Below, piece after piece: positions 48,963 through 58,799 of a DNA stretch of 64,000 bases (within the stretch, counting starts at the first letter, position 1; each line of letters opens with the position of its first letter). Made by a program: the position numbers and the translations under genes. Source of the DNA: Ceratobasidium sp. AG-K (Eukaryota; Basidiomycota; Agaricomycetes; Cantharellales; Ceratobasidiaceae); NCBI GenBank assembly GCA_037039685.1, contig JAWNGF010000013.1:1-64000 (forward strand), in the 5' to 3' direction. The notes under the pieces are model-generated. The model saw nothing but the letters and a program-made list of their open reading frames with translations. It made no database searches and had not been told where the DNA came from.

Positions 48963-50118
48963 ATGGCATTGACCAACGCTTACCTTAGCAAGAAAACCTA
49001 TGAGATTCCGCTGCTCAAGGACGATGGATCAAACTACGACTCATGGAAGTTCCGCCAAATGACTGTACTATGACTGCGGGGACTTCTTAGCATTGCTACT
49101 GGAAAGGAACTCCAACCAGAAGTGCTCACTGAGACCGAGAAGAAGGATTTGGCAAAGCTAGCAGCAAATACCAAAGAAATCGCAGCATGGCAGAAGCGCA
49201 ATGAGGATGCATTTGCCCAGATTGTTCTCAATATGGAGGATGGAGTGATGGCTGATGTGATCGAGACGACGACAGCATACAAGGCTTGGACTAGAGTTGT
49301 CGAGCATTAGGAGCAAACAGGCATGCAATTGCTGTCCTTCCTATATTGGCAGTTAACAAACACCAAAATCGAGGAAGAGGAAGACATCTCTTCCGGGTTC
49401 AACAACCTCCGTGCAATTGCCTCCAAGATGAAGACGCTTGGTGAGCCTGTTACCAACATAATGCTAGCGCAAATCTTCATGAATGCGCTACCCCCATCCT
49501 ATGTGGTTGTCAGTACTGTTATCCAGACCTCAAACCATCACAGCCTCATTACGTCCGATACAGTATTCAAAGCGGCATTAGCTGAAGAAGAACAATGCAA
49601 GAAAGGTGTCTGTCGCAACCTGCTAATGCCTATGGTTGACAACCGCTAATGGCCTTTGAGATGTGGAACAATATGTGATAAGTCTTCTAAGACTCTATCA
49701 CTAAGGTGGACGAATGCTAGTCTTGTCAGTACAAGTCACTAGCTCCTAAGTCCAAGTGGCTGCACTAAAGGCTAAGTAGCCAAGTGCCTCTGATCACACT
49801 GCAGGGAGGGTTGACAAGGCGAAGCAAGCTGGGGATGACCATGCTTGCAAGCCAGTATATATACTCAGAAAACAAGTGAGTCATAGTATGTACATGAGTC
49901 ACAGGTCTGAGTCAAAGTCCGAGTCATCAAGGGGGCTGTGCAGACTAGCCAATAGAAGACAGCATGAGTCATATGACTCATGGTGACAAGTCATCTATAC
50001 ACCTTACTAAACAAGGGAGAGGGCACAACAAAGGGGAAAGGCACTTAAGGCGCTGGTACAAGCCACGAGTCCGCAAACAGAGACAGAGGGAGAGACGGGT
50101 CACGACAGTGTCAGACTC
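48963..50118 (+). pseudogene. Copia gag of element C (stops and LTR insertion)
   Basis: The frame starts MALTNAYLSKKTYEIPLLKDDG and continues with YDSWK, the usual copia gag opening that precedes a UBN2-type domain. Stops at 49071-49073 and 49308-49310 interrupt it; the frame is otherwise kept. A solo LTR is inserted after EEEQCKKGV. Ignoring the LTR and one TSD copy, the frame runs on into the part beginning at 50119. Not functional. Confidence 0.75.
49611..50107 (-). repeat. Solo LTR of an element A-type gypsy family, reverse orientation
   Basis: Read on the reverse strand it runs TGTCGTGACCC...GGTTGCGACA, 497 bp. It is closely similar to the element A LTR at 53176-53665, including the ATGAGTCATATGACTCAT block, a TATATATA box and CCCCAGCTTGCTT. 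It is flanked by the 5-bp direct repeat GTGTC (49606-49610 and 50108-50112), showing true insertion followed by LTR-LTR recombination. It interrupts the copia gag. Confidence 0.88.
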
Positions 50119-53100
50119 ATGGCGATGTTCTCCCAAGTCTCAAAGCCCAAGCCCAAGAAGACCGGGAACGATCCAAAAGGGAAGAAGAAGGCAAAAGGCC
50201 CCCTATGCGATAACTGCACAAAGCCCGGACACACAAAGAAGGAATGCTGGGCCAGGGGAGGCGGAGCCAAAGGGACTGGACCACACCAAAAGCGACGCGA
50301 AGCAAAACCAGCTGAGACAAAGGCAAATGAGTCAAATTCCATGCCAAAGATCAAGTCAGCCAAACTGGTTTTGGCCAGCCCATCACCCAACGATGCACCC
50401 TCACTATATGTGTTGCCCGCTGTAGACGATCAGTCAGCCCGGGACACTTGGCTTGTCGATTCAGGAGCCTCAAAGCACATGACGCCGAACCGGAACTGGT
50501 TCTCGACCTACCAACCACTGGTACCACCTGCCACAGTTCGAGTGGGCAATGGGAATAGGATCAAAGCGACCGGAATTGGTTGTATCCTTGTCACACTACG
50601 CAATCAAAACCAAAGGGAAACCGATGCATTCATTGACGGTGTACTACATGTCCCCAATCTCCATGCCAGCCTCATGTCTGTCCGTGAGCTTGCCAAGCAA
50701 GGAACCTACGTGCTGTTTGGGGCAAACGATACAACCCTTTTGGCAGATAATGGTCGAGGAGCCAAGATTGGCTATGCATGCAAGTCAGCTACCGAGCTAT
50801 ACTGGCTAAATGCATGAGTAAAACACGTCAAACCTACCACCCACATCGCTTCCGTCAATACCCAGAGTGTAAATGATCAAAATGACCTTGAAGCAGGCGA
50901 ATTTGTCGCATATACTGCAGGTCACGTCGCCCGAGCCGACCTTCATACATGGCATTGTCGCCTAGGCCACATAAACTACCAGTATGTCATAGACATGGTC
51001 AGAAATGGCGCAGTCCAAGGGATGGACATAGTAGGGAGTCGCTTACCGCCGCAATCAAAGTGCGAGTCGTGCCTCAAAGGCAAGCATACACGTGCTCCAT
51101 TTCCTCCGTCGCCAAATCGAGCCTCCGAGGTACTCGAACTACTCCACAGCGATCTACATGGCCCAGTTGCTGTTCATGCAATTGGTGGTCATCGCTATTT
51201 TGCTGTTACAATTGACAACAAGTCACGGAAGATGTTTGTGCACTTACTGAAGCACAAGAGCAACTACCCGGTTCATTTCAAGGACCTAAAAGCATCAGTG
51301 GAAAACCTAATGGGCAAGCGGATCAAACATCTACGTACCAATGGTGGAGGCAAATACGGATTGAACGCTTTTGAATCCTGGCTCAAATCGCATGGGATTG
51401 AGCACCAGAAGACCGAGGCAGACTCATCAGCCAGCAATGGAGTTGCTGAGCGAGCTATTCGAACGTTAAACAACAGTCAGCGATCAATGCGAGCCAATTC
51501 CGACTTACCTAGCAAGTACTGGGGATTCGCCATTGTCCATGCCGCATACATCTGGAATGTCACGCCAAAACACTCACTCAATGGCAAGACCCCAGATGAG
51601 GTATTCCTAGGCAAGATTCCCAATGTATCTTGACTCTGTATGTTTGGCTGCAAGGCCTGGGCCCGAGTACCCGACAATGAGCGTACTAAGCTCCAAGCAA
51701 GATCGCTCAAGTGCACCTACCTCGGATTTGCGCCAAATCGCAAGGCCCACATCCTCATTCAACGCTCGATTGGTTGCATAATCACCTCATGTGACGTGGT
51801 ATTCGACAAAGGAGGCAAGACTTGCCGGCGGGTTATAATTGAAGACCTTGAAAGCGAGCCGCTGCCAGAGCAAGTGGGCGACGAGGATAGTCCTGAACCC
51901 AAGCCAGAAGCTGTTGATTCAGCGCCAGAGGAAGTGCCGTCCGAGGAAGAGAGAGATGCCGAGCCAGAGCCGCAACAAGTGCCATCAGAAGAGTTGAATG
52001 TCGAGCCAGACCCACCAGCCGCACCAGCAGTGCCTCCTAGACGATCCGGGAGAGCTACCAGACTGCCCTTACAATACGGCAAAGGAGTGGGTGCCCAGAA
52101 CGAGACCGCCACACGAGCTAACAGACCAGCAGAAGAGGGCGCACATCATGTCTCAATCAAGCTTCCACCCGACACGTTTTCAGAGGCGATGGCCTGTCCA
52201 GATGCCAACCTTTGGCTCGAGGCAATGACTGAAGAGATCAAGTCGATCACCGAGCACAAAGTTTGGAAGCCGGCCAAGCGACTTACACACAAGCGAGTCA
52301 TCAAATGTCGCTGGGTATTCGCATACAAACGCAATGTCGATGGCGAAATTGTCAAGTACAAGGCAAGACTCGTCGCAAAGGGATTCCTCCAAACCCCAGG
52401 CATTGATTACGTCGAAATCTCGTCGCCCGTCACCACTGCGAACGCATATAAGGTGCTTTTTAGCATCGTCGCAAGCGAAGACCTTGAGTTGCTCCAAATG
52501 GACATCAAAACGGCGTTTCTCCATGGCGTTATCAAAGAAGAACTCTATATGGAACAGCCAGAGGGTTTTGTCGAAGGCGATTATGTCTGGCAACTCGTCA
52601 AGGCACTGTACGGGCTGAAACAAGCTGCTCGAGCGTTCTATCTGCGACTCAAAGAGGTTCTTGGAGCGCTCGGCTTTACCAGGACTGATAGCAATCATGC
52701 TGTATTCATACTCTGTGATGGCAATAACTTGGCGATAATTTTGGCTCACGTCGACGACATGCTTCTAGCCGGTAAACCTCTATCCTTTCTGGAGGGTATC
52801 AAGTCAAAAATGCGCAAATTGTTTGACATTGTTGATCTAGGCGAGGCACGGATGTTTGTTGGGGTCGAAATCGAGCGCAATTGCGCGGCCGGCACACTGA
52901 AAATATGCCAAAAGCAATACATTCACGACATTATCACTTGATTCAGTATGGCCAAGTCAAAATCATGCAAAAGGCCCATGGCCAAGTCTCCAAACCTGCC
53001 TAAACTCGTGTCCCCCACCATAGATCAAACTCTTTATCAACAAGCTGTTGGATCGCTCATGTATGCAATGATATCCACTCGTCCCGACATCGCTTTTGCA

Positions 53101-53175
53101 ACAGGATTGCTTGCACAATATGCAGTAAACCCGGGAGACAAGCATTGGCTGGCGATAAAGCAGGTTCTCAGGTAT
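50119..53175 (+). pseudogene. Copia pol of element C (zinc knuckle, protease, integrase, RT)
   Basis: One frame with three stops. In order: zinc knuckle CDNCTKPGHTKKEC; aspartic protease WLVDSGASKHM (about 50450); GAG-pre-integrase HTWHCRLGH..CESCLKGKHT (50948-51090); integrase with SDLHGP (about 51150) and GVAERA (about 51440); reverse transcriptase with YKARLVAKGF, DIKTAFLHG, YGLKQAARAF and HVDDMLLAG (52300-52770). The second integrase acidic residue, expected in RTDNGGEY, is replaced: RTNGGGKY at 51334-51357 has Asn at 51340-51342. The frame stops being copia at the element A insertion (53176). Inactive. Confidence 0.82.
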
Positions 53176-53665
53176 TGTTGTGACCTGTCCCGCCCTCTCT
53201 CTCTGCTTCTGCGGTCTCGTGGCTTGTACTGGCGCCTTATGCGCCCTTTCTGTATAGATGTGCCCTCTCCCTTGTTTAGTGAGGTGAATGGATGACGTGT
53301 CACCATGAGTCATATGACTCATGCTGTTTTCTATTGGCTGGCCTACGCAGCCCTCTTTATGACTTGGACTTTGACTCAGACTTGTGACTCATGTATTTAC
53401 TATGACTCACCTGTTCTCTGAGTATATATACTGGCTTGCAAGCATGGTCATCCCCAGCTTGCTTCACCTCGTCAACTCTCCCTGCAGTGTGTGATCAGAG
53501 GCACTTGGCTACTTAGCCACTTCAGCAGCCACTTGGGATTTGGAGCTAGGACTTCTACTTAGAAGCTAGTGATTTCCCTTAGCAATTTAGTCTACTTAGA
53601 CTTATTGCTCACGGTCAACAAGGCGATTAGCAGTCGTCAACTCTACTACTTAGCAGGTTGCAACA
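53176..53665 (+). repeat. 5' LTR of gypsy element A
   Basis: 490 bp with ends TGTTG...CAACA. It contains five TGACTCA/TGAGTCA sites, a TATATATA box at 53423-53430 and the probable transcription start near 53456. It is the same family as the solo LTR at 49611-50107. Confidence 0.82.
53306..53430 (+). promoter_or_regulatory. Cluster of five TGACTCA sites and TATA box in the LTR U3
   Basis: TGACTCA or its complement occurs at 53306-53312, 53315-53321, 53372-53378, 53385-53391 and 53403-53409, just upstream of TATATATA (53423). TGACTCA is the Gcn4/AP-1 bZIP consensus. Use by a fungal bZIP factor (amino-acid starvation or stress) is inferred. The element B LTR keeps two such sites (56483-56489, 56519-56525) before its TATA box. 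Confidence 0.55.
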
Positions 53666-53670
53666 TTGCA

Positions 53671-53679
53671 AAGCAAGCT
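53671..53679 (+). other. Self-complementary primer-binding site of element A
   Basis: AAGCAAGCT lies five bases after the LTR and is the exact complement of AGCTTGCTT at 53456-53464, which sits 33 bp downstream of the TATA box start, where the transcript should begin. This is the Tf1-type self-priming arrangement. Confidence 0.55.
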
Positions 53680-53728
53680 CCACTTCTGCTGAGCCACGAG
53701 AAAAACAAGGTCACATGACTTCTCAACA

Positions 53729-55935
53729 ATGAACTCAAGACCCTTGAGCGCAGCGTCAAATAGGCAGGCTATTCAGCCTGAGCCACAAATAGTAGAGGTT
53801 CGAACAAACCCTTCAAGAACATCCAGGGAACGAGCTGGAGATTGGACGGCACCACTTAGAAGCAACAGCCGAGCCTCAAGGCCACCATCTACCAGCGTCC
53901 CAGGAGGAATCAGCAACATAGTTGAAACGTCCCAGGAAGAACACACCAATTCCAATGAACAATCAACATCCCCTATCATCAGGGTGATTGAAATCACAAA
54001 CAACACGCCGCCACCTATGACTCTACAAAGACATCCAGGAACAATAGCTAGCCCATGGGCAATTAGGGTCATTCGACCAACAGGAATGACGCAATTCGGC
54101 AAAAGGAACGCAACACCAGGGCCATCAATACCACCAACAGGTTGAATACCACTACCTGCACTCCTTGGGCCTAGGCAACCCCTCGAAATGCCAAACCTAG
54201 ACAATTTTTTCCCACAGGCTCCTCCGGCACCTTCTACTCCCGGTATAGTTCTGGTGATGACGGTAGCATCCAGAAGTCAAAGCGTGGCAAGTGTTCCCTC
54301 TACCTTTGAATCACAAAGGAGCATAGAAACTATCTCCGAAGACGAAAGATTGAGAAGGGAAATCATTATTGAAAACACCGATGGACGCGTGGTACAAACA
54401 TTGGAAAGAATTTTCAATACCCTGCAAGTCCAATATCAACAAGAAAACGCAGTACAAGCGCTCCGCATCAAGGGACTGGAAAGAAGATGGGATCTCCAGC
54501 AACAGGAAAACAACAACATGATGCAGCGGATTGAGTGTATTGCATCTAGAACCAAAGACGGGGTCAACACCTTCTACAAGCGTCTCCAAAACGTTGATCG
54601 AGCACAACAAAGGGTTGAACAAATATTTGAACGATCTGTAGAAAACTTTGAGCATATCAACCAACAATTGAGGGCTCAAAACCAGCTGATTACTCAAAAC
54701 CTGCAGAATCAAGTAGGACGTATTGACAGGATGGAAGAAACCATGGGAAGAATGGCTGAGGGAATGAGAAATATCACCCTTGCCCTAGGACGAATCGATG
54801 AAGAAGTTGCGGAAGGATTCCAAGATCAAACCAATCAACTTAGGGAAATCCGGACAGGGGGACAAGAAACATTTGACCTTCTTGAACAAATTGGAGCCGA
54901 CGCCCAAGTAGAATCGGATCACAGACACCAGGAATCCAGGCAAACTTCCATAGAAGTCCCAAATCCTAGGGAACCTCCTCCACATAGGAGAAACATTTCA
55001 CCCCAAGGAAGAAGATTGCCCTCATTTGAAGTGCAAGGACAATCAGGGTACCAGATCAGGGATGAAGGAAGAACCCTTGTGATCCAAACAGGACAAGGTG
55101 GAAATGGGAATGGATCAGGTCCGCGTATCAAGATGCCCAAAGCATTCGAAGGAACGAGAGGAACGGCCGCCAAAACATTCCTTGCACAAATGAAAGCATT
55201 TTTCCGTCTGAACCCAAACCAATATGACACTGAAGAATGTCGGATCGTCGCCACCCTTATGAACATGGCAGAAGGCATGGCAGGAAATTGGGCACAACCC
55301 GTTCTCAATCAATACAACAACAGGGAAAACCATCCTTGGCTGGAATCATGGGAAGCTTTTCAAAACGCATACAAAAAGCAATGGAGCGACCCCAGCAAGA
55401 AAATCCAAGCAGAACAAGGGATCCAACGCCTCTATCAAAACAAGACCGTAGGCAAATACGTTTCTGAATTCCAACTTCTTGCACAAGAACTCGATTGGAA
55501 CGACGCTGCCCTGATCGCGCGTTTTAGGCAAGGGCTGAGCAGACTCATCAAAGCAGAACTTGTCCACGAAGAACTCAGGGACAGAAGGACCGCTGCTCAG
55601 AAGGATCTGGAAGGATGGATCGATATTGCCCTCAAGCCGAGGAAATCCAGAAACTCACCAATCCACAAAGCAAAGGAAAGAAGGAAGACAAGGCCAAGGG
55701 GTCCAAGCCTTCCAAACAAGTGAAAGGAGATCTTGTCCCAAAGGCTGAGAAGATATGCCGCAAGGAAAACAACCTCTGCATCAAATGTGGAGAAGCGGGA
55801 CACGCAATTGCCAATTGCAAAAAGGAATGGACCTACAGAGACAAAGGAAAGGCACCAGTGAAAGGAAAAGCCGGCAAAGTGAAGGAAGGAGAAGCGGAGG
55901 AAACCAAGTCCACCGACTCGGAGTCGGAAAACTAG
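53729..55935 (+). pseudogene. Gag of gypsy element A (stop and frameshift)
   Basis: The forward frame from 53729 has an in-frame TGA at 54143-54145 and resumes in the same frame at 54188-55723. It holds a long Gln-rich helical/coiled-coil region (54400-54900) and a retrotransposon gag core (IKMPKAFEGTRGTAAKTFL; NPNQYDTEE; W.QPVLNQY; WSDPSKK; ELVHEELRDR). Near 55635 the frame shifts, and the C-terminal part, with zinc knuckle CIKCGEAGHAIANC, is read in another frame to 55935. The layout parallels gag of element B (56799-58799). Confidence 0.75.
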
Positions 55936-55987
55936 ATGGGCATCTCTCCACCGTGTGTGAGGATGCCCAATACCCTCTCTGCAAAAT

Positions 55988-56312
55988 GTATACTACTGCA
56001 AAGCCACAAATGAATCACCTATGGTATACGCACAAGCAGAGGGAATCACGGAAAACATCTCAACTCTCATTGACTCCGGTTCCAGTAGAAACTTCATCAA
56101 CCTGAACTTTGCAAAGAAAAACAACATTCCTTTGATCCCTTTACAAACTCCTAGAAATGTGGAAATGAGCACGGAAAAACCCAAAAGGACCTTATCCAAC
56201 ACTGTTGCAAATTGAAATTTGATATTGAAGGAAGAACTTTCAAACAAAGATTCTATGTCATGCCTACAGGGACTCAGCCAATGATCCTTGGTATGACATG
56301 GTTGAAGGAAAC
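55988..56312 (+). pseudogene. Pol of gypsy element A, protease part, cut by element B
   Basis: Reads ATNESPMVYAQAEGITE then LIDSGSSRNF, the retropepsin active site (D-S-G). A small frameshift near 56205 precedes EGRTFKQRFYVMPTG and MILGMTWLKE. Element B enters right after this point. The continuation is at 63544. Confidence 0.75.
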
Positions 56313-56769
56313 TGTCGTGAGCCAGCTCACTCCATCGGACTCGCCTGTTGTCTCGCCCGCTTGTCCCCTTCCTTGTGTTGTGTTTCTGTTTCTGTTTGCC
56401 GCGTTGCCACCTTCTTGTGGTTGTTCTGTTACATTGTGTAACGCGGCTGTGCTTTGTACGAGTCATGTCTGTTCATACAGCATGACTCACTTGGACACTC
56501 CTGACTGGCTGTCTTGTTTGACTCATGTGGCTGCGCCTTGTATGACTCGGCCACTTTGTGTATATATATAGAGGACCAACAAGCCTGGTAACCCCAGCTT
56601 GTTTTGTCTCGTCAAAACAACCCCTCTGAGTGACACTTAGAAACCACCCCTACCCTCAAGAGCCTACAGACGCTTAAGTGCGTTGCGGTTCAAGAGGTCA
56701 CTTAGGTCTTAGTGCCGTCCACTCTCCACCGCGGCTTGTCTCATAGCCACCAAGAAGAAGCTTACGACA
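56313..56769 (+). repeat. 5' LTR of element B
   Basis: Ends TGTCG...CGACA. TATATATATA at 56561-56570, predicted transcript start AGCTTGTTTTGT at 56596-56607, and two TGACTCA sites upstream. Confidence 0.93.
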
Positions 56770-56771
56770 TT

Positions 56772-56783
56772 ACAAAACAAGCT
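56772..56783 (+). other. Self-complementary primer-binding site of element B
   Basis: ACAAAACAAGCT, two bases after the 5' LTR, is the exact reverse complement of AGCTTGTTTTGT (56596-56607), located 35 bp after the TATA box start. In Tf1-type elements the 5' end of the mRNA folds back onto the PBS and primes reverse transcription, without a tRNA. Confidence 0.7.
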
Positions 56784-56798
56784 TAACAACATACAAAT

Positions 56799-58799
56799 AT
56801 GTCTATTCAAGAAGATGGAGGATCACGCCCCTCATCCACTATATCAACAAGAAGAGGACCCAGTCGGGCAGCAAGGCCCACAGGATCACTAAACGAACAA
56901 GATATCGCACAAATCCAAGCGGGAGGCCCTGCCCGGTCACGCTCCCAAAGCCAAACATCAATGCCGGGAGCTTTCGGCATCGCCGACATGACAACCGTAC
57001 AAGAGGAAGAAGCCACTATCACGAATAGGGAACCAGGTGATCTCACAAATGACCCCACTCCGGCTACAATTCGCATTCCAACTGGAAGTCCAGGACCATC
57101 ACGCCTCGTGTGGCCACTAGGGACTAGGAGACAGTTCTTTTCTCCCCAACCTGAAGCTCATGGGGGTGTGTCACTTGTCCCCATTAGACCCCCTCCTACA
57201 CCACACATTCCCAATGCCCCTACAGTACCCCAAATTGGAGGAACTATCACGAGCGCAGGACCAATTCCAGTGACTTCCCAGCCAGTCACACCAGCAATCC
57301 CAGCACCGCCGTATGTCCCACAGGGTTACTCCGGACAATCGGCCTCGGTACAACAAAATACCGGCGATCCAGGAAGCTCGAGTTCAAGTTCCAGCCCTAG
57401 CGGCAGAACTGTAATCAGTAATCTAGACGACCTGGACGACCTTCTAGAAGGAAGACACAACGCCACCCTTAGGGTTATAGACGGAATGAGAGTCACTATG
57501 GATCGAAGGCTTAGCGGCCTAGAACAGGCCACACAAGTACTAGCAAACAACCAGCAAATCTTTAACAATTCCATCAACACCCTACAAGGCACCTTGACAG
57601 ACATTCTGAACTCGGCAAGAAATGGCGAACATAATTCTTTCCTAATTGGCCAAGACGTAACCCGCCTTCGAAATGAGGTTACCAACACTCAAGGACTAGT
57701 GAACAATATACGCGAAGAACTCGACACTACCAGACAAGGGCAACTTGAGTGGAACGAGGCAGTAACACGAGGACTAGAAACCTTACGACAGGAAGGAACC
57801 TCCTTCACTACCAAAATCACAGAAGTCCAGGAAACGATCAACAACATGTGGGAAGAAATGGACGAAGCATCCCTGCACGGAATCCCCTCCAGACGATCAA
57901 ATTCTCCACCACATCCAGACGCGGAATCTACCAGGATCGACGAATTAGAATTAAGAATCCAACGACTAACCGAGAACCCAAACATCGGTAGCGGACCACG
58001 TCGTCCCAAGGTGACCCGTCCAGAAGCCTTTGACGGAAAGAAAGGAGAAGGTGCCGAAATGTTCATCACACAAATGGAGAGCTACTTTGTACGTCTAGGC
58101 GATCAATACGCTTCCAACGAAGAAAGGATCCGCGAAGCTCTAGCAAACTTCAAATCCGAGAACAAAGCCGCCACTCACTGGGCACAAGTACTCTTACGGT
58201 CGCTTAACCAAGGGGAAAATAACCAAAACCTTGCCTCATGGGAAAGCTTCAAGACACACTTCATGGAACAATTTAGCGACCCTAACAAAAAGGCAAAGGC
58301 CGAAATTGACATCCGGAAGTGCAAGCAGAACAATTCGGTAGCAAATTATGCTTCTGAGTTCCGTTACTTACTGGTCGATGTCAACTGGGGACAGGAAGCA
58401 CTGATCAACCAATTCAAGGAAGGACTGAAGCCTGAAGTAAAGACCGAACTAGCTCGATTCGAATTGACCCTGATTAACGAGGACGGAACGGAGCGGGAGC
58501 TGTCACTAGATCGGTGGATCTCTATCGCAATCTCTATTGACCAGAAATTGCAACAAATCAAGACCTCTACAGGGAAGAAAACACCTCAAGCAACCACTAG
58601 CGGTCAACCCTCTACAAAGCGGCTACCCGACGAAGTTTACAAAGCTAGGATAGCAACCAACCGCTGCCTAAAGTGCGGACAGGAAGGACATCGCTCATTC
58701 AAATGCCAGTCCAAGGAGTGGATAACAACGGAACCTAGCGTTAAAGGAAGGGAGGCAACAATCGGAGAAGACTCGGGAAAAGAAGGGGTCTCCCTCTAA
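56799..58799 (+). CDS. gag: Gag polyprotein of element B
   Basis: 666 residues forming the virus-like-particle coat. The N-terminal 200 residues are Ser/Pro-rich and disordered. A long amphipathic helical region (about 210-360) precedes the gag core (RPEAFDGKKGEGAEMFIT; DQYASNEERI; WAQVLL; F.SDPNKKAKAEIDI; SEFRYLL; LKPEVKTEL, about 405-570). It ends with a CCHC zinc knuckle, CLKCGQEGHRSFKC, near 625-640, for RNA packaging. The first ATG (56799) follows the LTR and PBS by 29 bases. A GGGAAAA heptamer at 58775-58781 lies 15 nt before the stop codon and could direct -1 frameshifting into pol. No stops or frameshifts are seen. Parallel to the decayed gag of element A. Confidence 0.9.
   Translation: MSIQEDGGSRPSSTISTRRGPSRAARPTGSLNEQDIAQIQAGGPARSRSQSQTSMPGAFGIADMTTVQEEEATITNREPGDLTNDPTPATIRIPTGSPGPSRLVWPLGTRRQFFSPQPEAHGGVSLVPIRPPPTPHIPNAPTVPQIGGTITSAGPIPVTSQPVTPAIPAPPYVPQGYSGQSASVQQNTGDPGSSSSSSSPSGRTVISNLDDLDDLLEGRHNATLRVIDGMRVTMDRRLSGLEQATQVLANNQQIFNNSINTLQGTLTDILNSARNGEHNSFLIGQDVTRLRNEVTNTQGLVNNIREELDTTRQGQLEWNEAVTRGLETLRQEGTSFTTKITEVQETINNMWEEMDEASLHGIPSRRSNSPPHPDAESTRIDELELRIQRLTENPNIGSGPRRPKVTRPEAFDGKKGEGAEMFITQMESYFVRLGDQYASNEERIREALANFKSENKAATHWAQVLLRSLNQGENNQNLASWESFKTHFMEQFSDPNKKAKAEIDIRKCKQNNSVANYASEFRYLLVDVNWGQEALINQFKEGLKPEVKTELARFELTLINEDGTERELSLDRWISIAISIDQKLQQIKTSTGKKTPQATTSGQPSTKRLPDEVYKARIATNRCLKCGQEGHRSFKCQSKEWITTEPSVKGREATIGEDSGKEGVSL

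Larger units (their letters stand above)
48518..53175 (+). mobile_element. Ty1/copia LTR retrotransposon C, decayed and interrupted
   Basis: 5' LTR-like sequence, gag, protease, integrase and reverse transcriptase occur in copia order (integrase before RT). The element is interrupted in gag by a solo LTR (49611-50107) and ends here because element A is inserted in its RT/RNase H region at 53176; the 3' part would lie beyond the window. One forward frame carries five in-frame stops (49071 TGA, 49308 TAG, 50815 TGA, 51631 TGA, 52939 TGA). It is therefore an old, inactive copy and the oldest layer of the nest. Confidence 0.85.
53176..56312 (+). mobile_element. Ty3/gypsy LTR retrotransposon A, 5' part (decayed)
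   Basis: Begins with a full LTR (53176-53665) inserted in copia element C after GGTAT (53171-53175), then gag with a coiled-coil-rich N-half and zinc knuckle, then the start of pol (protease). It is split at 56312 by element B and resumes at 63544. The 3' LTR lies beyond the window. It has at least one in-frame TGA and two frameshifts, so it is an inactive copy. Confidence 0.85.

Noticed and set aside
53773..54204. Reverse frame opposite the gag of element A
   Set aside because: Shadow frame without motif; the forward strand carries gag.
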